From NCBI GenBank assembly GCA_002205965.3, contig NADL03000665.1, positions 620,001-684,000 on the forward strand: 64,000 nt of DNA. Direction: 5' to 3'. A program made the translations under genes and the position numbers. The notes beneath the pieces were generated by a model, which saw nothing but the letters and a program-made list of their open reading frames with translations, ran no database searches and was not told the DNA's origin. This DNA is from Kappaphycus alvarezii. Lineage: Eukaryota > Rhodophyta > Florideophyceae > Gigartinales > Solieriaceae. This document shows positions 21,701-34,495 of the stretch, piece by piece (position 1 is the stretch's first letter; every line of letters starts with the position of its first letter).

Positions 21701-24700
21701 ATATTCCGGGCCACAACTGAACACATCTTCCAAATATTAAATCACCCCACAATTCCCCCCCTCAAACAAAAAAATGGCAAATTAAGCGAAGCTAAAAAAT
21801 AAAAAATTTGATTTATTCCTAGAATATCAATATAAAGTCCAGGAACGCCCAGCTTTAAGGATATACTCCAGTTTCAAATTTAAAATTGACCTAAATGGGA
21901 TTGCCTTTGGTGTTTTTGATTTTTGAAATATTAAAAGAATCCAGTAATGGCATGAGGTTGGATTACGAGCTATCCATGCGCATAGCGATGGTGAAGTTTC
22001 CCCACAGCTCCTCCTCATTACATTACTCAGCCCCTTCCCTCCAGTCTGTCATGAGCTTCTTGAATAAAGATACATAATTAATAAGCATTCAGAAGAACCA
22101 TAGATTTTGGAGATCATCCTGATAAGCATGAGGATAAAGACAAAACGAAGCTAGTATTCATTCTTTTTGAATACATGTTGGGGGAAGTCAGCTGATCCTT
22201 AAACTGTTGTTGCTATGAATGATTCTCGTAGCGATATATGACTAAATTGTCCCTCTTTTTCTGCGATTAAGTCTACTGAAAGGGAATTCCCGATGCTAGT
22301 CGTACTCAGCGATTAGAATTCCATTTATTTTTTGAAATTAGAGGGATCTTCGATGAGAAAAAGAGTACGTGTACACGTTTATAGAACTTGAATCAAGCCA
22401 TGTGTACCGTGATACATTACGGAGAACTGAGAAGTATTTAAATATGAAGTGTTGCAAAAAACTTTCTAGTACTGCTCCTCTCTACGGAATATGAAGCTTT
22501 GAAGATCTCTGATGTCACCGAAACTGAAATAAATCATATCACTTCTCAGCTGGTAGAGATGAGGAAAAGACTGTTACAAGTCATTATGGCCAGTAGTAAT
22601 ATCATTCAATCAGAAAAGTTTTTTTCTGCCATTTACAAGATAAATCTAGCTCATACTAAGAAAATGATCTATAAAGATAGTTATTAAGAAGCAACTCCGA
22701 TTCTTTCTTTTAAGTCATAGATGGAGAGGTCCGACAAACCGTGCTGTATGGACGATCTAAACTAGAATTTCAGCTTGCGATAAAAAAATTATATTGGCGC
22801 ATGATAATGGGACTAACAATTATTTGCGAATCATTTTTATGTATTCAATGTCTTAGCATGCAGAAACTAAACTTTTCACGGATACCTATACATCAATGAA
22901 GGCTTTGATTGTTAATTCTTGACTACACAGACTTGTAATAACTCTTTTAGTATTTTTTTGTTTGGTATCGTTTTTGATTTGTTTCATTATTTTTGTGGGG
23001 CTTCCGCTCAGGCACAGATAAACAAAATTATAAAAAACACATAATTATGGTGCTAAATTAAACCAGATTCGATGTGAATTACTTCTAAGACTAATGTAAT
23101 GACAACAGGAATGAATGATCATCCAATTCACTGCTCTGTTCCCGCACACCAAAAATTAAATGAACTTAATTTGTCATTTGAATTCCACGTATTTCCTCGA
23201 AAAGTAGCTCAGTAGGTCATGAAGAGGGAAAATTACGCTTTTATCGAGAAAATTGAAGTTATTAGATTAAAACACCAAGAAGAAAATGAATATCGCTAAG
23301 AGCATTACATGAATATTTAAGTCTATATAGACTCTTTTATCCGCACAAAGACATCAAATCTTCATTTCAATAAATTTATTAACAAAAGAAATGAATATCC
23401 CCATTTGGCTGAAAAATTTTTCAGAACGATGACTGCCATATTTTTGGGGATATACACAAGAAGATTACTGAAAAATGAAGGCAATACTTATTTAAAATGG
23501 AAGAATACAAATAAGAGCCTTCTGAATGTTCATGTTTGAGCTTTTCATGACACAAGTGACTCTAAAGAAATCAATGATTTAGCGATAGATAAAACTTTGA
23601 ATTCAAACATTTCCAATAAACGTTTCAAATGAAAGGTAAATATGCTTAATGCCTATATCTGTGCATACATAAAGTATCAGTTTACACAAAAGGGGAGATA
23701 AATCGGGATAGCTGTTACCTTGACTGCCAAGGGATGGTTCCATACCTTCATTAGCTGCACATTACAGGATTAATCCAAAGAATGAAAATTAGGAATCTAT
23801 GATTCCTCTTCTGCTTTGAATGAAGAACCATAAACCTATGAGATCTATTAGGACCAAATTTTCAATAAATTACGCCTTTTAAACTTTTCGGACATTTCTT
23901 AGTATTAATTGATTTCTTTACTAAAAATGTTTAAAATAGCTTTTCTGAGTACTTAAACTGGAATATTAAATTGCAACCACTTAACTAGTCAAATAATGGA
24001 ACAATATTCGCTTGAGATGGAACATCGGAATTGATGCCAGTACTTACTGGGAAAATTAAAATGTAACTTTCCAAATTTTGATTTGAAAATAGACCTTTTC
24101 AATTTATTTACTCAGACTCGAAAGATACAGAGCTCTGCAGAATTAAAATCAAAGTCACAAAGATAGTTTTTTTGTTATCAAAAATACTCGACGCATTACT
24201 TTAAATGCTCCAGAAACATCCTTCTCCAAAAAAATTGTTATAATACTCGCGCAGATATATCTTGAACCTCCACATATCAAAAATACACACCTTAATCATT
24301 AAGAACGAAAAAACTCAAGGAAAGCCCCAAATTTTTCATTTAGATCTCTTCTGCCAGAAAAGATATTAAAGTCACTCATTGTTCACAAACACGAGGAAAA
24401 GACAATTCAGACAGATAGGAGCTATCAAAATACTTGGAATGCATACTATGCCTCGAATATTGAGAGACTCAAAGCATTTTTAATTTTGAAACCAACAGCT
24501 TGGAAGAAATTAGTTTTATAATCCCTCTTGCCTCATTGAGAGGGTAACACGTTAATTTTGGGACTAAAATGAAGATCGGGTCTAATTTATCTTAAAGAAC
24601 AATTTAAAATCACTTCTATCAACATTCTTAGATAGACACTTCTATTAATATTCTTAGATAAAAATTAAGTTTATGGGTTACAATACTGGAAATTTAGGCA

Positions 24701-26260
24701 TTTAGAGATTATTATGATCCTTAAAATTTGTCTGTATCCATCTGGGTTTATCGCAAAAAAATGAATCCTACTTGTAAATCAATCGATAATTCAGTATTTT
24801 GCGATACTTAAAAGTAGCCTTCTGAAGTGGGAATAGAAAACTATTGACGGAGTTTACAAATAAGTACACTACGTCTCGCAGAATTAGAAATGAAACTCCT
24901 CAAATTCTCTGTGCTTTAACGATCTATTAGCATCTCTTAGAGATTAATCACGGCACTATATGGTAGGTACAATAGTTGAATAAAAAAGTAAAATATTTTT
25001 TACATAACATTAGATAATTCTACGGTTTCTAGAAACTTTCCAAGAGCAACTCTTAGATGATTGATCAGAATAAATAAACTGGTGTTCGAAGAACAAAAGC
25101 TTTAGTTCTTCGAACTATAAATTAGTGCGGTAGGAAACTCTTTGTCCTCTCCCTGATTCATTATACCATACTTTGCTCCTAAAAAATACTGTATATGCCT
25201 CAGTACAGTTTGAAAAGTTAAGAAATGTAGATATCCCATCAAACTTCCTTAGTATCCTTCCTGACTCATTAATACCCTTAATTTATTTTTCTGTGCTTCA
25301 GAACTTCTAGACATCAAAAACGAAGCATTCATGTGTAATTTTTACGCAAGATGGCTACAATAGGATGCAAAGTTACTTTCCCGCTAGCATCTTTCAATTA
25401 TTTTTTCTGTTTAATTAATGCTGCTGTTCAGTTAGAATTTTCTTGTATTTCCCCTACTCGCTGGAAAGAAGCAAAAACAATCCATTGCTTAAATTTTGAT
25501 GTAAATTAATGTCCTTCTATCTACTAAGTGTTAATATGACCTCAGTATATATTAGTTGGATATGAATGCCTAAATTTTACTTTAATTATAAGTAAAATCC
25601 TGTTGTATCCATCTAGACAAATTTTACAGTTAGTCTTCCGGTAAATGTTGAAATTTTTCTTTTCTTGAAAATATCCATTTTAAAATGTTTCTATCAGCAA
25701 TGTATCTTCCCGAAAATTGATCATTTTCTAGTATTGTGACTATGAGTCAACCTTGGCTCTCAAATAATTTAAAATTATTCTAAACCCTAGCCCATTCTGT
25801 ACATTCTGGACACAAATAACAATGCATAATAAATTGAGGAGCCATGAAGCTATATATCCTTTAAAAGCCCACTCATAGGCCCTAATAAGGAGAATAGAGG
25901 CAGTTTAGTGTTCCTCTGTTGTTTTCCTCATGTTTGATTTAATAAAGTTTTGAATGAGACTTTCGTTGTGAAAAGATCGCCAAAAAATTGCACCTATTAA
26001 TACAAGGAACGTCATACCCCCATAGAAGGTTTCAATTTTCTTTTTTTCAAATATTTTAAGGAGAAAGTTTTTGCTCTATCGCACGGTTCTACTTCAAATT
26101 GTTTTTAGTATTACTTATTGCTGTTTTTATTGCTTCCATCACGTGAAAATGTTTGGGTTTGGCATATGGTGATAAATATAATTCGCATAATGCTGAATAT
26201 TTAATTCATCAAATGTAAATTAGGCGCCAAAGTAAATACCTAGTTGAAACTCGAAATTTT
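21701..26260. other. Very AT-rich gene desert
   Basis: About 4.5 kb with no open frame above about 70 codons, except very short ones, and far lower GC than the host genes. A and T runs are common but no tandem repeat, hairpin or transposon signature was recognised. The copia element begins at its right edge. Confidence 0.6.
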
Positions 26261-26508
26261 AAGAATGAACGGGAAACGTTCTAGTCCAATGTCTAGTTAA
26301 TCGAGGTCTTACAGCTTGTGTAAATGCGCAGTGAGAGTGTAGGACATAGTACACTAATGTTCCGAGAGGCCGAGTCGGATCTTTACAATTAACAACTACG
26401 TAGGTGTAAGTAGACAAGGTAGAATTACAATACAAAGAATAAGCGGGTGTCACAGTGGTGACTATAATCAACATACATCAGAATTCACATCCAAATGCAA
26501 GCGGGCGT
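26261..26508 (-). repeat. 3' LTR of the copia element
   Basis: The 248-bp direct repeat of 30952-31199. On the plus strand both copies start AAGAATGAACGGGAAACG. A TG...CA pair lies slightly inside the region of similarity, so the exact ends are uncertain by about 20 bp. Confidence 0.9.
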
Positions 26509-29500
26509 ATTAATAATCCTCCCGTTTTAGCAGAAGTTCTTCTCTGAGGACTTTGTCTCAGCGACTTGATCAAAGTCAGTGTCGAGTCGAGCGGTTGAAC
26601 AACGTCAATTTTAATGTATCGGTTAGGCTCCTATCATTCTCAGTTAAGGGTTAAGTAAGATTAACATTTCTGGGGGTCCAAGATATCTTGTCAACAGCGC
26701 TAGTTTGGAACTTATAGCGAATACAGCTAACGTCCTCACGAATCGATTTGTCGATCGAGTTCTTCTATGTAGACAGCGAGGTGAACAAATCTTTAGAGTC
26801 CAATGACAACCTTAACTTGGTGTCCATGACAAGAAGTTCAGAGTAGGCCTTGGAATTTGTCTTTCCTTCATCTATTCCTTCTGTTGCAGCAAATATTTCT
26901 GCAGCAGGGACGCTTTTGATGGGTCATTTCGCCTTGTGAGACATCCACGATACCACATGATAGATAGAATGCTTCTTCATCTCCCTAACCAAAAGTCCAG
27001 TAAAAATTCCTAGTTGCCCGTTGGCCTTTAATATTTGATCGTTGTACCAAGCTTCTTTGGCTTGCAAAGCACATTAATCTGGTCAACAAGGTGGCAGACC
27101 TTGAGGTCGGGTGTCTTCTTCTGTAAACAACTTGCATAGAATGAGCAGAAAGGAGAGGCTGTTGTACCGATCCAACCGAGCGAGCTGTTCGTAGAGGCAA
27201 AGACAGATTTCTCAATCTGGTTCAAACGTTGGTCTAATTGCTTACGATGGTGCTTCGAGAATGTTTACTCGGCTACAGCTTCAAGCTTTTCATCGGCATC
27301 AGTTTCGATGGTGAAATCACCATTCTGTACTGCGTTGGTACCAAAGTATCTCAGCTTTCCAGGCCCTTGGTTGACGTCACCGAACTTGAACTTCTTATCA
27401 AATTCTTCAATGAACTGTTCGGTGTGCTTACTTTCAACGGCTATCTTAAGGTCGTCGACAATCTTTGCGACCAATGGCACTAACTTTCCACCTTCCCGTC
27501 GAAAAAATAGCTGCGGTAGGTCAGATGACTGTTTGAGTCCTATGTCTAGCATCAAATTGTCTGACTGGTTCTGCCACTTGGCATTGGCATTCACAATTCC
27601 ATATACAGCTGTCAGAAGTAACCATAAGTGCGTAGACTACATGTGATTTTCCTTTGGAGGGCGCATGTAAAAATCTCGTTGCGCTTCTCCGGTTTGAAGA
27701 AATGCGGACTTGACATCAGCCTTGTATATCGTCCAACCAAAAAAAGGATGCAATGGATTCAAGTAACCTAAGTCCTGTTGGGGGACAAGTTGTACATTAT
27801 TTGCCGGGAACATGCCGCATATCATCTTTGTTTCCATGCGGGGCGATACGTGCTTTCAACTTCAACGAACCATCGTCATCGTGCTTAGTTTTGTAGATAG
27901 TATGGCTGTTGATAAATTTGCTGCCTTCAGTAACTTTCTCATGTACGACTTTTAGAAAGTTCTCCTCCTCTGTATCATATGTGTTGACAAGAGGGTACTG
28001 ATCAAAGCCTTGCGCATGGTGTCGGAGGAAAGGCTTATTTACGAAGTGATCGAGCATGGCAAATAGCACTGCGCTTTCCGTGCTTTCCACTTCCAAGCGA
28101 GCGGATGATAGTTCGCCTGTGCTGGCTTTTAGTGAACCAGAGAACTTTCAGGTTTCCTTTGATACATCGAGACATTCTTCGTCTCCGTCGTCATAATGAA
28201 TATTTAAACGTCCATCATCGGACTCTGAATGTACAATATCAGGGAAGAATTGGTTCTCAAAAGGCCAAAAGACCTCGACCTTGTCACCAACTAGAGGTTT
28301 ACCATTTGCAGAATCAGTTGAGAAATCAGCGTCATCTGGAGAGGTTTTCTCGGCGCCGTGTGCTCCTTCTTCAGATTCATCAGTACCGACGGCTTCTGAA
28401 GATGGCGATACAGCTTAATGTACAGTTACAGCTGACGTTTTTTCAAGATGCTCAGCAACTACATCTGATAGTGAGTCGATACCATCTTGCACTGCGGGGA
28501 CAATGGTGACCTCATATCTTCGAGGGCCACTGTAACTGATCGACCGTTTTTTCCTGGAACAACAACAGAGCGTGCTGACTTATTCACAGATATTATTGGT
28601 TTGGATTCAGACAATTTACTTCTTTTTTGATGCTACTTCTTCTGGTACACCTCAACGAGGTCACCAATCGAAAGGGACACTTATTTGACAGACTTGGACT
28701 TCAGAAGGAGTGCGATCTTTCGTCGAGCATGAAGTTGTTCTCTGGCCTCTAATACATCAGAGGGTACAATTTTATCCATAGGATTGCCAACAAGCGGATT
28801 GGTGAACCCTTAGCCAGTTCAAAAGCAGACATAGTGTCATTACCATATATTAAATCATTAGAGATAGACACAGCTTTGTATGCAGCAAGAGTAGGAAAAA
28901 AATCCTTGCCTGGCTCTTCTTTTAGACGGATGAATATGCTTCTAATAATAACACCATGATTAGACTCTATGGCATTCTTTTAATGACGTCCAGGTGGTAC
29001 AGGCTGTATGGTTATTCTAAGTATCTTACAACAGGTTAGTAACTCACCCTTTTGAAATGCATTCTCGGCTCGGATGGAATCTGGGTACCAAAATTGGGAG
29101 ATCCAACAAGCTTCAAGCGGGACAACAGCTTCCGTTAGAGACGTCAATTTAACAGCTAGTACAGCAGAAAAACGAGACACGAGGTCCGTGAAGTGCATGT
29201 GAAGAACCTCATCTAGGTTAAAATGGTCTGTGCACAAAACTTCATTGAAGCTTTTCGAAATATAGCTGATAGAAACCTTGCGGCTTCGCTGCGGAGTCAT
29301 AGTAGAACTACATGCAGAGCAGCTGCTCAATAGCTCCTGTAGGTATGACGCCACCACTTCATTCCATAGACTATATCTCTCAAGTAATAGCTTATAATCG
29401 CTGTAATTCGCATGATCACAGAAATGCTTATGAACTTTGTCGACAATTTTCTTGACATCGCTCCATGGCGAGTTTTCAACTGTGACAGCAGATAAGCAAG

Positions 29501-30951
29501 AAAGTGTTGATCCAATATTACACTGGGTGGTGAAGCGATCCAATGGTATGTAGCTAACAAAATTGTTGTTGATGATCGATATTTCATCGCTTTCGTTGCA
29601 AGCCAAAAACACGAGTGCATTGCTATCAATGTGCTCAATGTTGGCCTTACGGACAACATTTTTTGCCAATGACCCACTGCGATGATCCTTCAAGAACAAG
29701 GTGGGTGATGTGTATGGGAGTTTTACTATCGGAGATCGCAGTTAGAACGATAGATCCTAGGATACGACGGGCCGAACTTGCATGTTCCCCAGTGCCATAT
29801 TGCATGTGAGTATGTCTATCGACTGCCTTGGGGATAGCTGTGGATTCGAGGATATCCCTATGTGATCGGCTAATAAGTTGAGCTCAGCCGATCCCATTGC
29901 AGAATACGAGGACCCATCGTCCAGTAGTGGACCAAGCTCAACAGGTGAACTGCCAGTGCTTGACGAGAAGCTAGTCATTGTAGCCATGTTAAAAGATGCA
30001 CTTCTCTTTTTGCCATTTTCGCTCCTTCCATGACCAACTGTGTGATGAGGAGCCGTGAAAATTGGAACGAGGGTCCACTTCTCTAGAATTATTAGTAGAG
30101 TAAGGAGATTCATAGTACTTGACGTGAGGTGGCAGAGATCTGTCACCGTTATGGTTACGCTTCCAGGGTCCGAATTTACCACATTCTCTGCATGAGAACT
30201 TCATGGTTTTTGACTGACCATCACAGCGACTCTTGCCATGTTAGTGTCCTCTAAAACGACTCTTGCCAGCCGAACTGGCAGTAAAAGGTACGTTTTCGGT
30301 GCCATTATGCGAGGACTTGTCGCATTGCTTAATAAAACAGGCTATAGACTGATATGCCATAGCGCTCAGAAATTCATCATTGGAGGACTGTGATGTAAGT
30401 TCTGAGAGAGACGCTGCAGCTAAGACTGAGACTCTTTGTGAATCATCACATGAGGAGTTCGAGAGTAGCAGCAGAGCAGTGATGAACTCAGGTAGCTTAG
30501 TGGTTTTGGATATAGAGTTGAACTTAGAAACTTGAGCAGAGAAACGGGAATCAAAGTTCTTCATGGTCTCTGTGTTGCCACGTCTTGTGTTCAAAACTTG
30601 GTTCAAGGCGCGATGAGCCCCATTAACGACAGATAGTGCATCCTTCCGATAAATCTTACCTACAATCAGTTGAACTGCACCATCTGCAACGAGTTGAGAA
30701 TTGTTAATTCCGGAGCAAAGTTCCTTAGCACGACCGTATAGCTGTGACTTGAGACAGACTGCTTGAATTTTCTGGAGGAATCTTATTGCTATTCGAGTCG
30801 GGAAGTGTAATGTGAAACGTCTGCCAGATATTGACGGTGTCACGGTATTCTTCCTGGTCTCCCTTACTATCAGTCCACGGTAGAGACTTGACATCCCAGG
30901 AGAACTTGGGCCGTGAGGGCAAATTAGTTGGGGCACTGGGGGCCCATAACT

Positions 30952-31199
30952 AAGAATGAACGGGAAACGTTCTAGTCCAACGTCTAGTTAATCGAAGTGT
31001 TGCAGCTTGTGCAAATGCGCAGTGAGAGTGTAGAACAGACTACACTAATGTTCCGAGAGCCCGAGTCGTATCTTTACAATTAACAACTACGTAGGTATAA
31101 GTAGACAAGGTAGAATTACAATACAAAGAATAAGCGGGTGTCACAGTGGTGACTATCATCAACATACATCAGAATTCACATTCAAATGCAAGTGGGCTT
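30952..31199 (-). repeat. 5' LTR of the copia element
   Basis: Partner of 26261-26508, with about 6% mismatches by eye. Its inner edge is followed on the minus strand by TTATGGGCCCCC, at the place where a primer-binding site is expected. A matching target-site duplication could not be confirmed. Confidence 0.9.
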
Positions 31200-32524
31200 T
31201 TTTATTAATTTGGATAGAAATCTGCAAAAACCCCTATTCTTGCTCTCAATCATTGTAGACCTGTTCCTCTTTCCCTATTAGTCGAACCTTGACCTGCAGT
31301 ATTAATTTTATCTGGTCCCTAATGTCAGCAAGCACTATCCGCCATGGCCAGCAAACAAACTTTTGTACCCAAAACCAACGATGCGGCCACTCTTGGGCCC
31401 CCCTATGTGGTTGGACGAAACTCCTTACGACTCCCATCCAACAGCGTGCTGTTGTGGGAAAGCGAAAATTGTATAGATGCCCTAATTTCGAGCGCCGAGA
31501 TTACAGTGACGAAAGGCGATTTAAATCTCACTATATTGGATGCTTTCATGAATGCAGAAGGAGGTAGTCCTTCAAACAAATGATAAAACTCGGTGCAACC
31601 TATTTCCAAGCCAATTAGAACATTATCTCTGAATCCGTTGATGGAGCCTAAAACGTTAGTCTCGTTCATGAGTCTCTATATTTGTTACAGGCTTTCTATG
31701 TGTGGAACTAGTGGTACTGAAACACAAAGGAAATTTTAATCGAATAGCAAAATTTCTGGCATCCGTGTTCCAGTATTCGATAGGTTGATAGATAATTTCA
31801 TCGGCTGCCAAGCAAGCCTGCGTACGCATCCCGTTGAATTACATTTTATTCGCTAGGAAGCCTGCAGACTCACGGATGGGCGGAGCAAAATTTCTACACT
31901 AGCCGACCACATACTATGCTACCTATGTTGTCTTTCAACAATCCAACCCCCTACGCAGAAATATTGAAGTACGCAAGTAATAATACTGCAGTAATAACAA
32001 TCTGTAGTAATTTAAGGGATCAATTAGTGTTTTCCCATTCGGAACTGCAATCAACGATGCTAATTACCATCCTGGTTCTGCTTCTGACCTGAAAGATTTT
32101 GGCACTGTTTCTTATTGGAAATTTTCGAGCGAAATATATTATACTTACCTTTAGGTTGAAAATGGAATACTTTAACGATGCATATTGGATTTTATGTGGA
32201 ACAGTGTCGGAACCAGGGAATTCCGATAATTAAAAGAGCTAAAAAGGTTTGTTTGAATTTTTACGTGCTATTATTTCACGTGAAAAAGCCAAGCGGTGAA
32301 TTTAAGCGGGAGGGGAAGTTTAAACGACAAGTTTGACTCAGACAGAAGTATAGGGAAAGTATTTTCCGGGCTTTTGCGTCTGAAATTGAAGTTTGTTGGG
32401 AAAGTGGACGAATCCTGAAATACTAATTGTGACACTCACAAAATGCTAGGAAAACAAAGTAAATGGTAGTAGCAAATCCAAATTCTGCACGGAAATAATT
32501 GCATCATTTTGTGCTCTAACGCCT
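31200..32524. other. Intergenic, no gene recognised
   Basis: Spacer between the copia element and the Harbinger element. A 79-codon frame at 31344-31583 (MASKQTFVPKTNDAATLGPP...) has a balanced composition but no recognised family. The rest is AT-rich without repeats that could be seen. Confidence 0.4.
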
Positions 32525-33625
32525 TTGCCGAACAGTGTGAGCATGTATAGTGCTCATAGTCCAAGCTTCCGTGCCATCCGCTCAACCTGCACGGAAATGC
32601 ACAATTGTCAAGAGACTGATGCTTTGATCATGTCGCTCAGATCGCTCTTACTGCTCCTTATTTTACGTCTACGCCGAAGACAAATTGCCAATGAATCCTT
32701 CCGTTCTACCCTCACCACGGAAGGACGACGACGTCGAGATAGAAGAATAACAAGGCGTGCTCTTCAGAATCCAACAATGTCTGCTTTCGCAACTTTGTTT
32801 GGATCAGGGTGTGATCAGTCACTAATAACACTAACTGTGTTTGAATTCCGAGCCTTCCACTATGTTCTCGAGCGACTCGAACTTTATTTTAACCAATTCT
32901 TTCCTTATTCTAGAGATGATTATATACGTCGATTACCAGTGAGAGAACGTACGCGTGGACGACCAAGATCAATGTCGGCTAAGACCTGTTTAGGGCTCGT
33001 ACTTGCGTGGGGGAGAACTAGGGGATCTACTATGGTCCTATGCATGCTTTTCAGAATGACGTCGCCCGTTTGCTCACTTTTTCTTCTCTTTCGGCGTCGC
33101 ATTCTACTTCATGTGTTATCTAGAGACCCTCAAGCAGCCTTCAGAATGCCAAAGGACGGTGAAATTACCTCTTTTCAGGTAGCAATCTCTTCTAAGTACT
33201 CTATGCTTGAAAATGTTTACTGCGTTGCTGATGGACTTAAACTCTACTTGGAGCAGTCTAGTGACTCCATTATACAAAACATGTTCTATAATGGCTGGCC
33301 GCATGATCAATATGTAGGAAACATTTTCGTCTTCGCTCCCAACGGCGCTATTATAGCTTGCGCAGTTAATGCCCCCGGATCCATGCATGACTCTCTCATT
33401 TCTGACTGTGGTGGTATTTAAGCTAAGCTTGAAGATGTATTTAACCGTTCTGGAGGACAGTGTCTTGTAAATTCCGCGTTCTGCAAATCATCATATCCAT
33501 TTCTTATCAAATCATCGCAAGATCCGTTTCTGTCAAGTGACCGAAATCCGTCACTTCGAACCCTATATTCGCAAGCAACGTCTGTGCGACAAGCATCCGA
33601 GTGGGGCATGCGCGCGCTGAAGGGC
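32525..33625 (+). mobile_element. PIF/Harbinger transposase (DDE_Tnp_4 type), inactive
   Basis: Harbinger-type DDE transposase. The frame from 32525 has a helical N-terminus, RGRPRSMSAKTCLGLVLAW-GRTRG (typical of the HTH/linker region), then the catalytic core: first Asp in CVADGLK, NGWPHDQYVGNIFVFAPNG, and the second Asp in NAPGSMHDSLI. A stop at 33419-33421 interrupts the frame; downstream in the same frame it continues AKLEDVFNRSGGQCLV to the Glu helix SVRQASEWGMRALKG (about 33590-33625). After that the frame turns into the antisense of the neighbouring SANT-like gene, so the C-terminal end is missing. Inactive as it stands. Confidence 0.82.
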
Positions 33626-34495
33626 TGTGTACGCATTTCTTCAATTTCATCTGCAGCTTCTCCACCATCGCCCATATCTGATCTGCTTTTAATACGTTCA
33701 CGAATCTCTTTAACACGAAGAACATCGGGGGGAATCATGGGGTCACCAGTTGGTACACTTTTACGGTATAGTGTAGCGAACCTCCCTTGCAAAGAATCAG
33801 CAGTTCGCTCCATTTCGGGAAACCGTGGATAATGCTTCGATGAGACACATTCCCACTCATCTCGGCCAAGAGGTAGAAGATCTTCAAGAAGATCTAGAAT
33901 TGCGTCCATTTCCATCTGTGTGAACCCCATACCGGGCCCGCCAGTTGCCGAATTTCCTCTTTGCGTGTTTGTATGAACGTTTCTCTTTCGTATGACCTCT
34001 ACGAATCGGAAGACGAGCAACACTGCGGGCGCCTGCAGTTGGATTTGTTTGGGAAGGCCTTGAAGGCGGCATAATAGATCTAGTTGCAACACGCGCTTCA
34101 CGAGCTGGCGAGTTGTTATGGGCAACAACGTCATTGCCATTAGGGGGGGAAACCGATTGGCGATTTGTAGTCATATTCGGCAGTGGAATAGAGTCGTGTT
34201 AATCGTTACTATTCGACGGGTCTTCATCTGTTTGAGTTACTAAAGCCCCTCTTGGGACTTTTCGTCTTTGCATAGAGGGAAGTAAAAGAACGTTCTCGGC
34301 AGAGATGTCTTCTGTCGCACTGCACTCATCCCTTGAAGTTACAATTGTCTGTCTGCGGCTAGAGGCGGTATCGGGGATCTGGTAAGGTGAAAGAGAAGGG
34401 TTTTGCTGCTCAGTTGGCATTGTAAAGACGGACCTGCTGTTGTGATGTTCCCCACGCTTGGCAGCGCAAAAGGATATTCGGCTTGCTAGTCGCAC
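33626..34495 (-). mobile_element. Harbinger companion ORF1, Myb/SANT-like DNA-binding protein, broken
   Basis: Second gene of the Harbinger element, convergent with the transposase. The domain GMGFTQMEMDAILDLLEDLL, then PLGRDEWECVSSKHYPRF and ERTADSLQGRFATLYRKSVP (about 33700-33940), is the Myb/SANT-like fold that in this superfamily helps the transposase enter the nucleus and bind the transposon ends. A basic, Ser/Pro-rich N-terminus lies in another frame (start at 34174, MTTNRQSVSPPNGNDVVAHN), and a further upstream frame (34199-34495) may also belong. The protein's C-terminal part runs into the transposase gene on the other strand near 33626, consistent with an internal deletion that fused the two genes' ends. 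Confidence 0.7.

Larger units (their letters stand above)
26261..31199 (-). mobile_element. Ty1/copia LTR retrotransposon with both LTRs, broken
   Basis: Copia-type element on the minus strand, about 4.9 kb including both LTRs. Parts from its 5' end: LTR 30952-31199, gag (30241-30936), a zinc-knuckle-like CRECGKFGPWKRNH near 30180, a protease-like zone (about 29750-30000), integrase (28980-29699, with the HHCC finger and core start VLCTDHFNLDEV), reverse transcriptase (about 27265-28096, with KADVKSAFLQTGEAQRDFYM and AKIVDDLKIAV), RNase H (about 26520-27215) and LTR 26261-26508. Integrase before reverse transcriptase fixes the Ty1/copia order. The two LTRs differ at about 15 of 248 positions by eye, so the insertion is not recent. 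The coding part is broken in several places. Confidence 0.9.

Noticed and set aside
31344-31583. 79-codon frame MASKQTFVPKTNDAATLGPP...
   Set aside because: Plausible composition but no family, no regulatory context, and located between two mobile elements.
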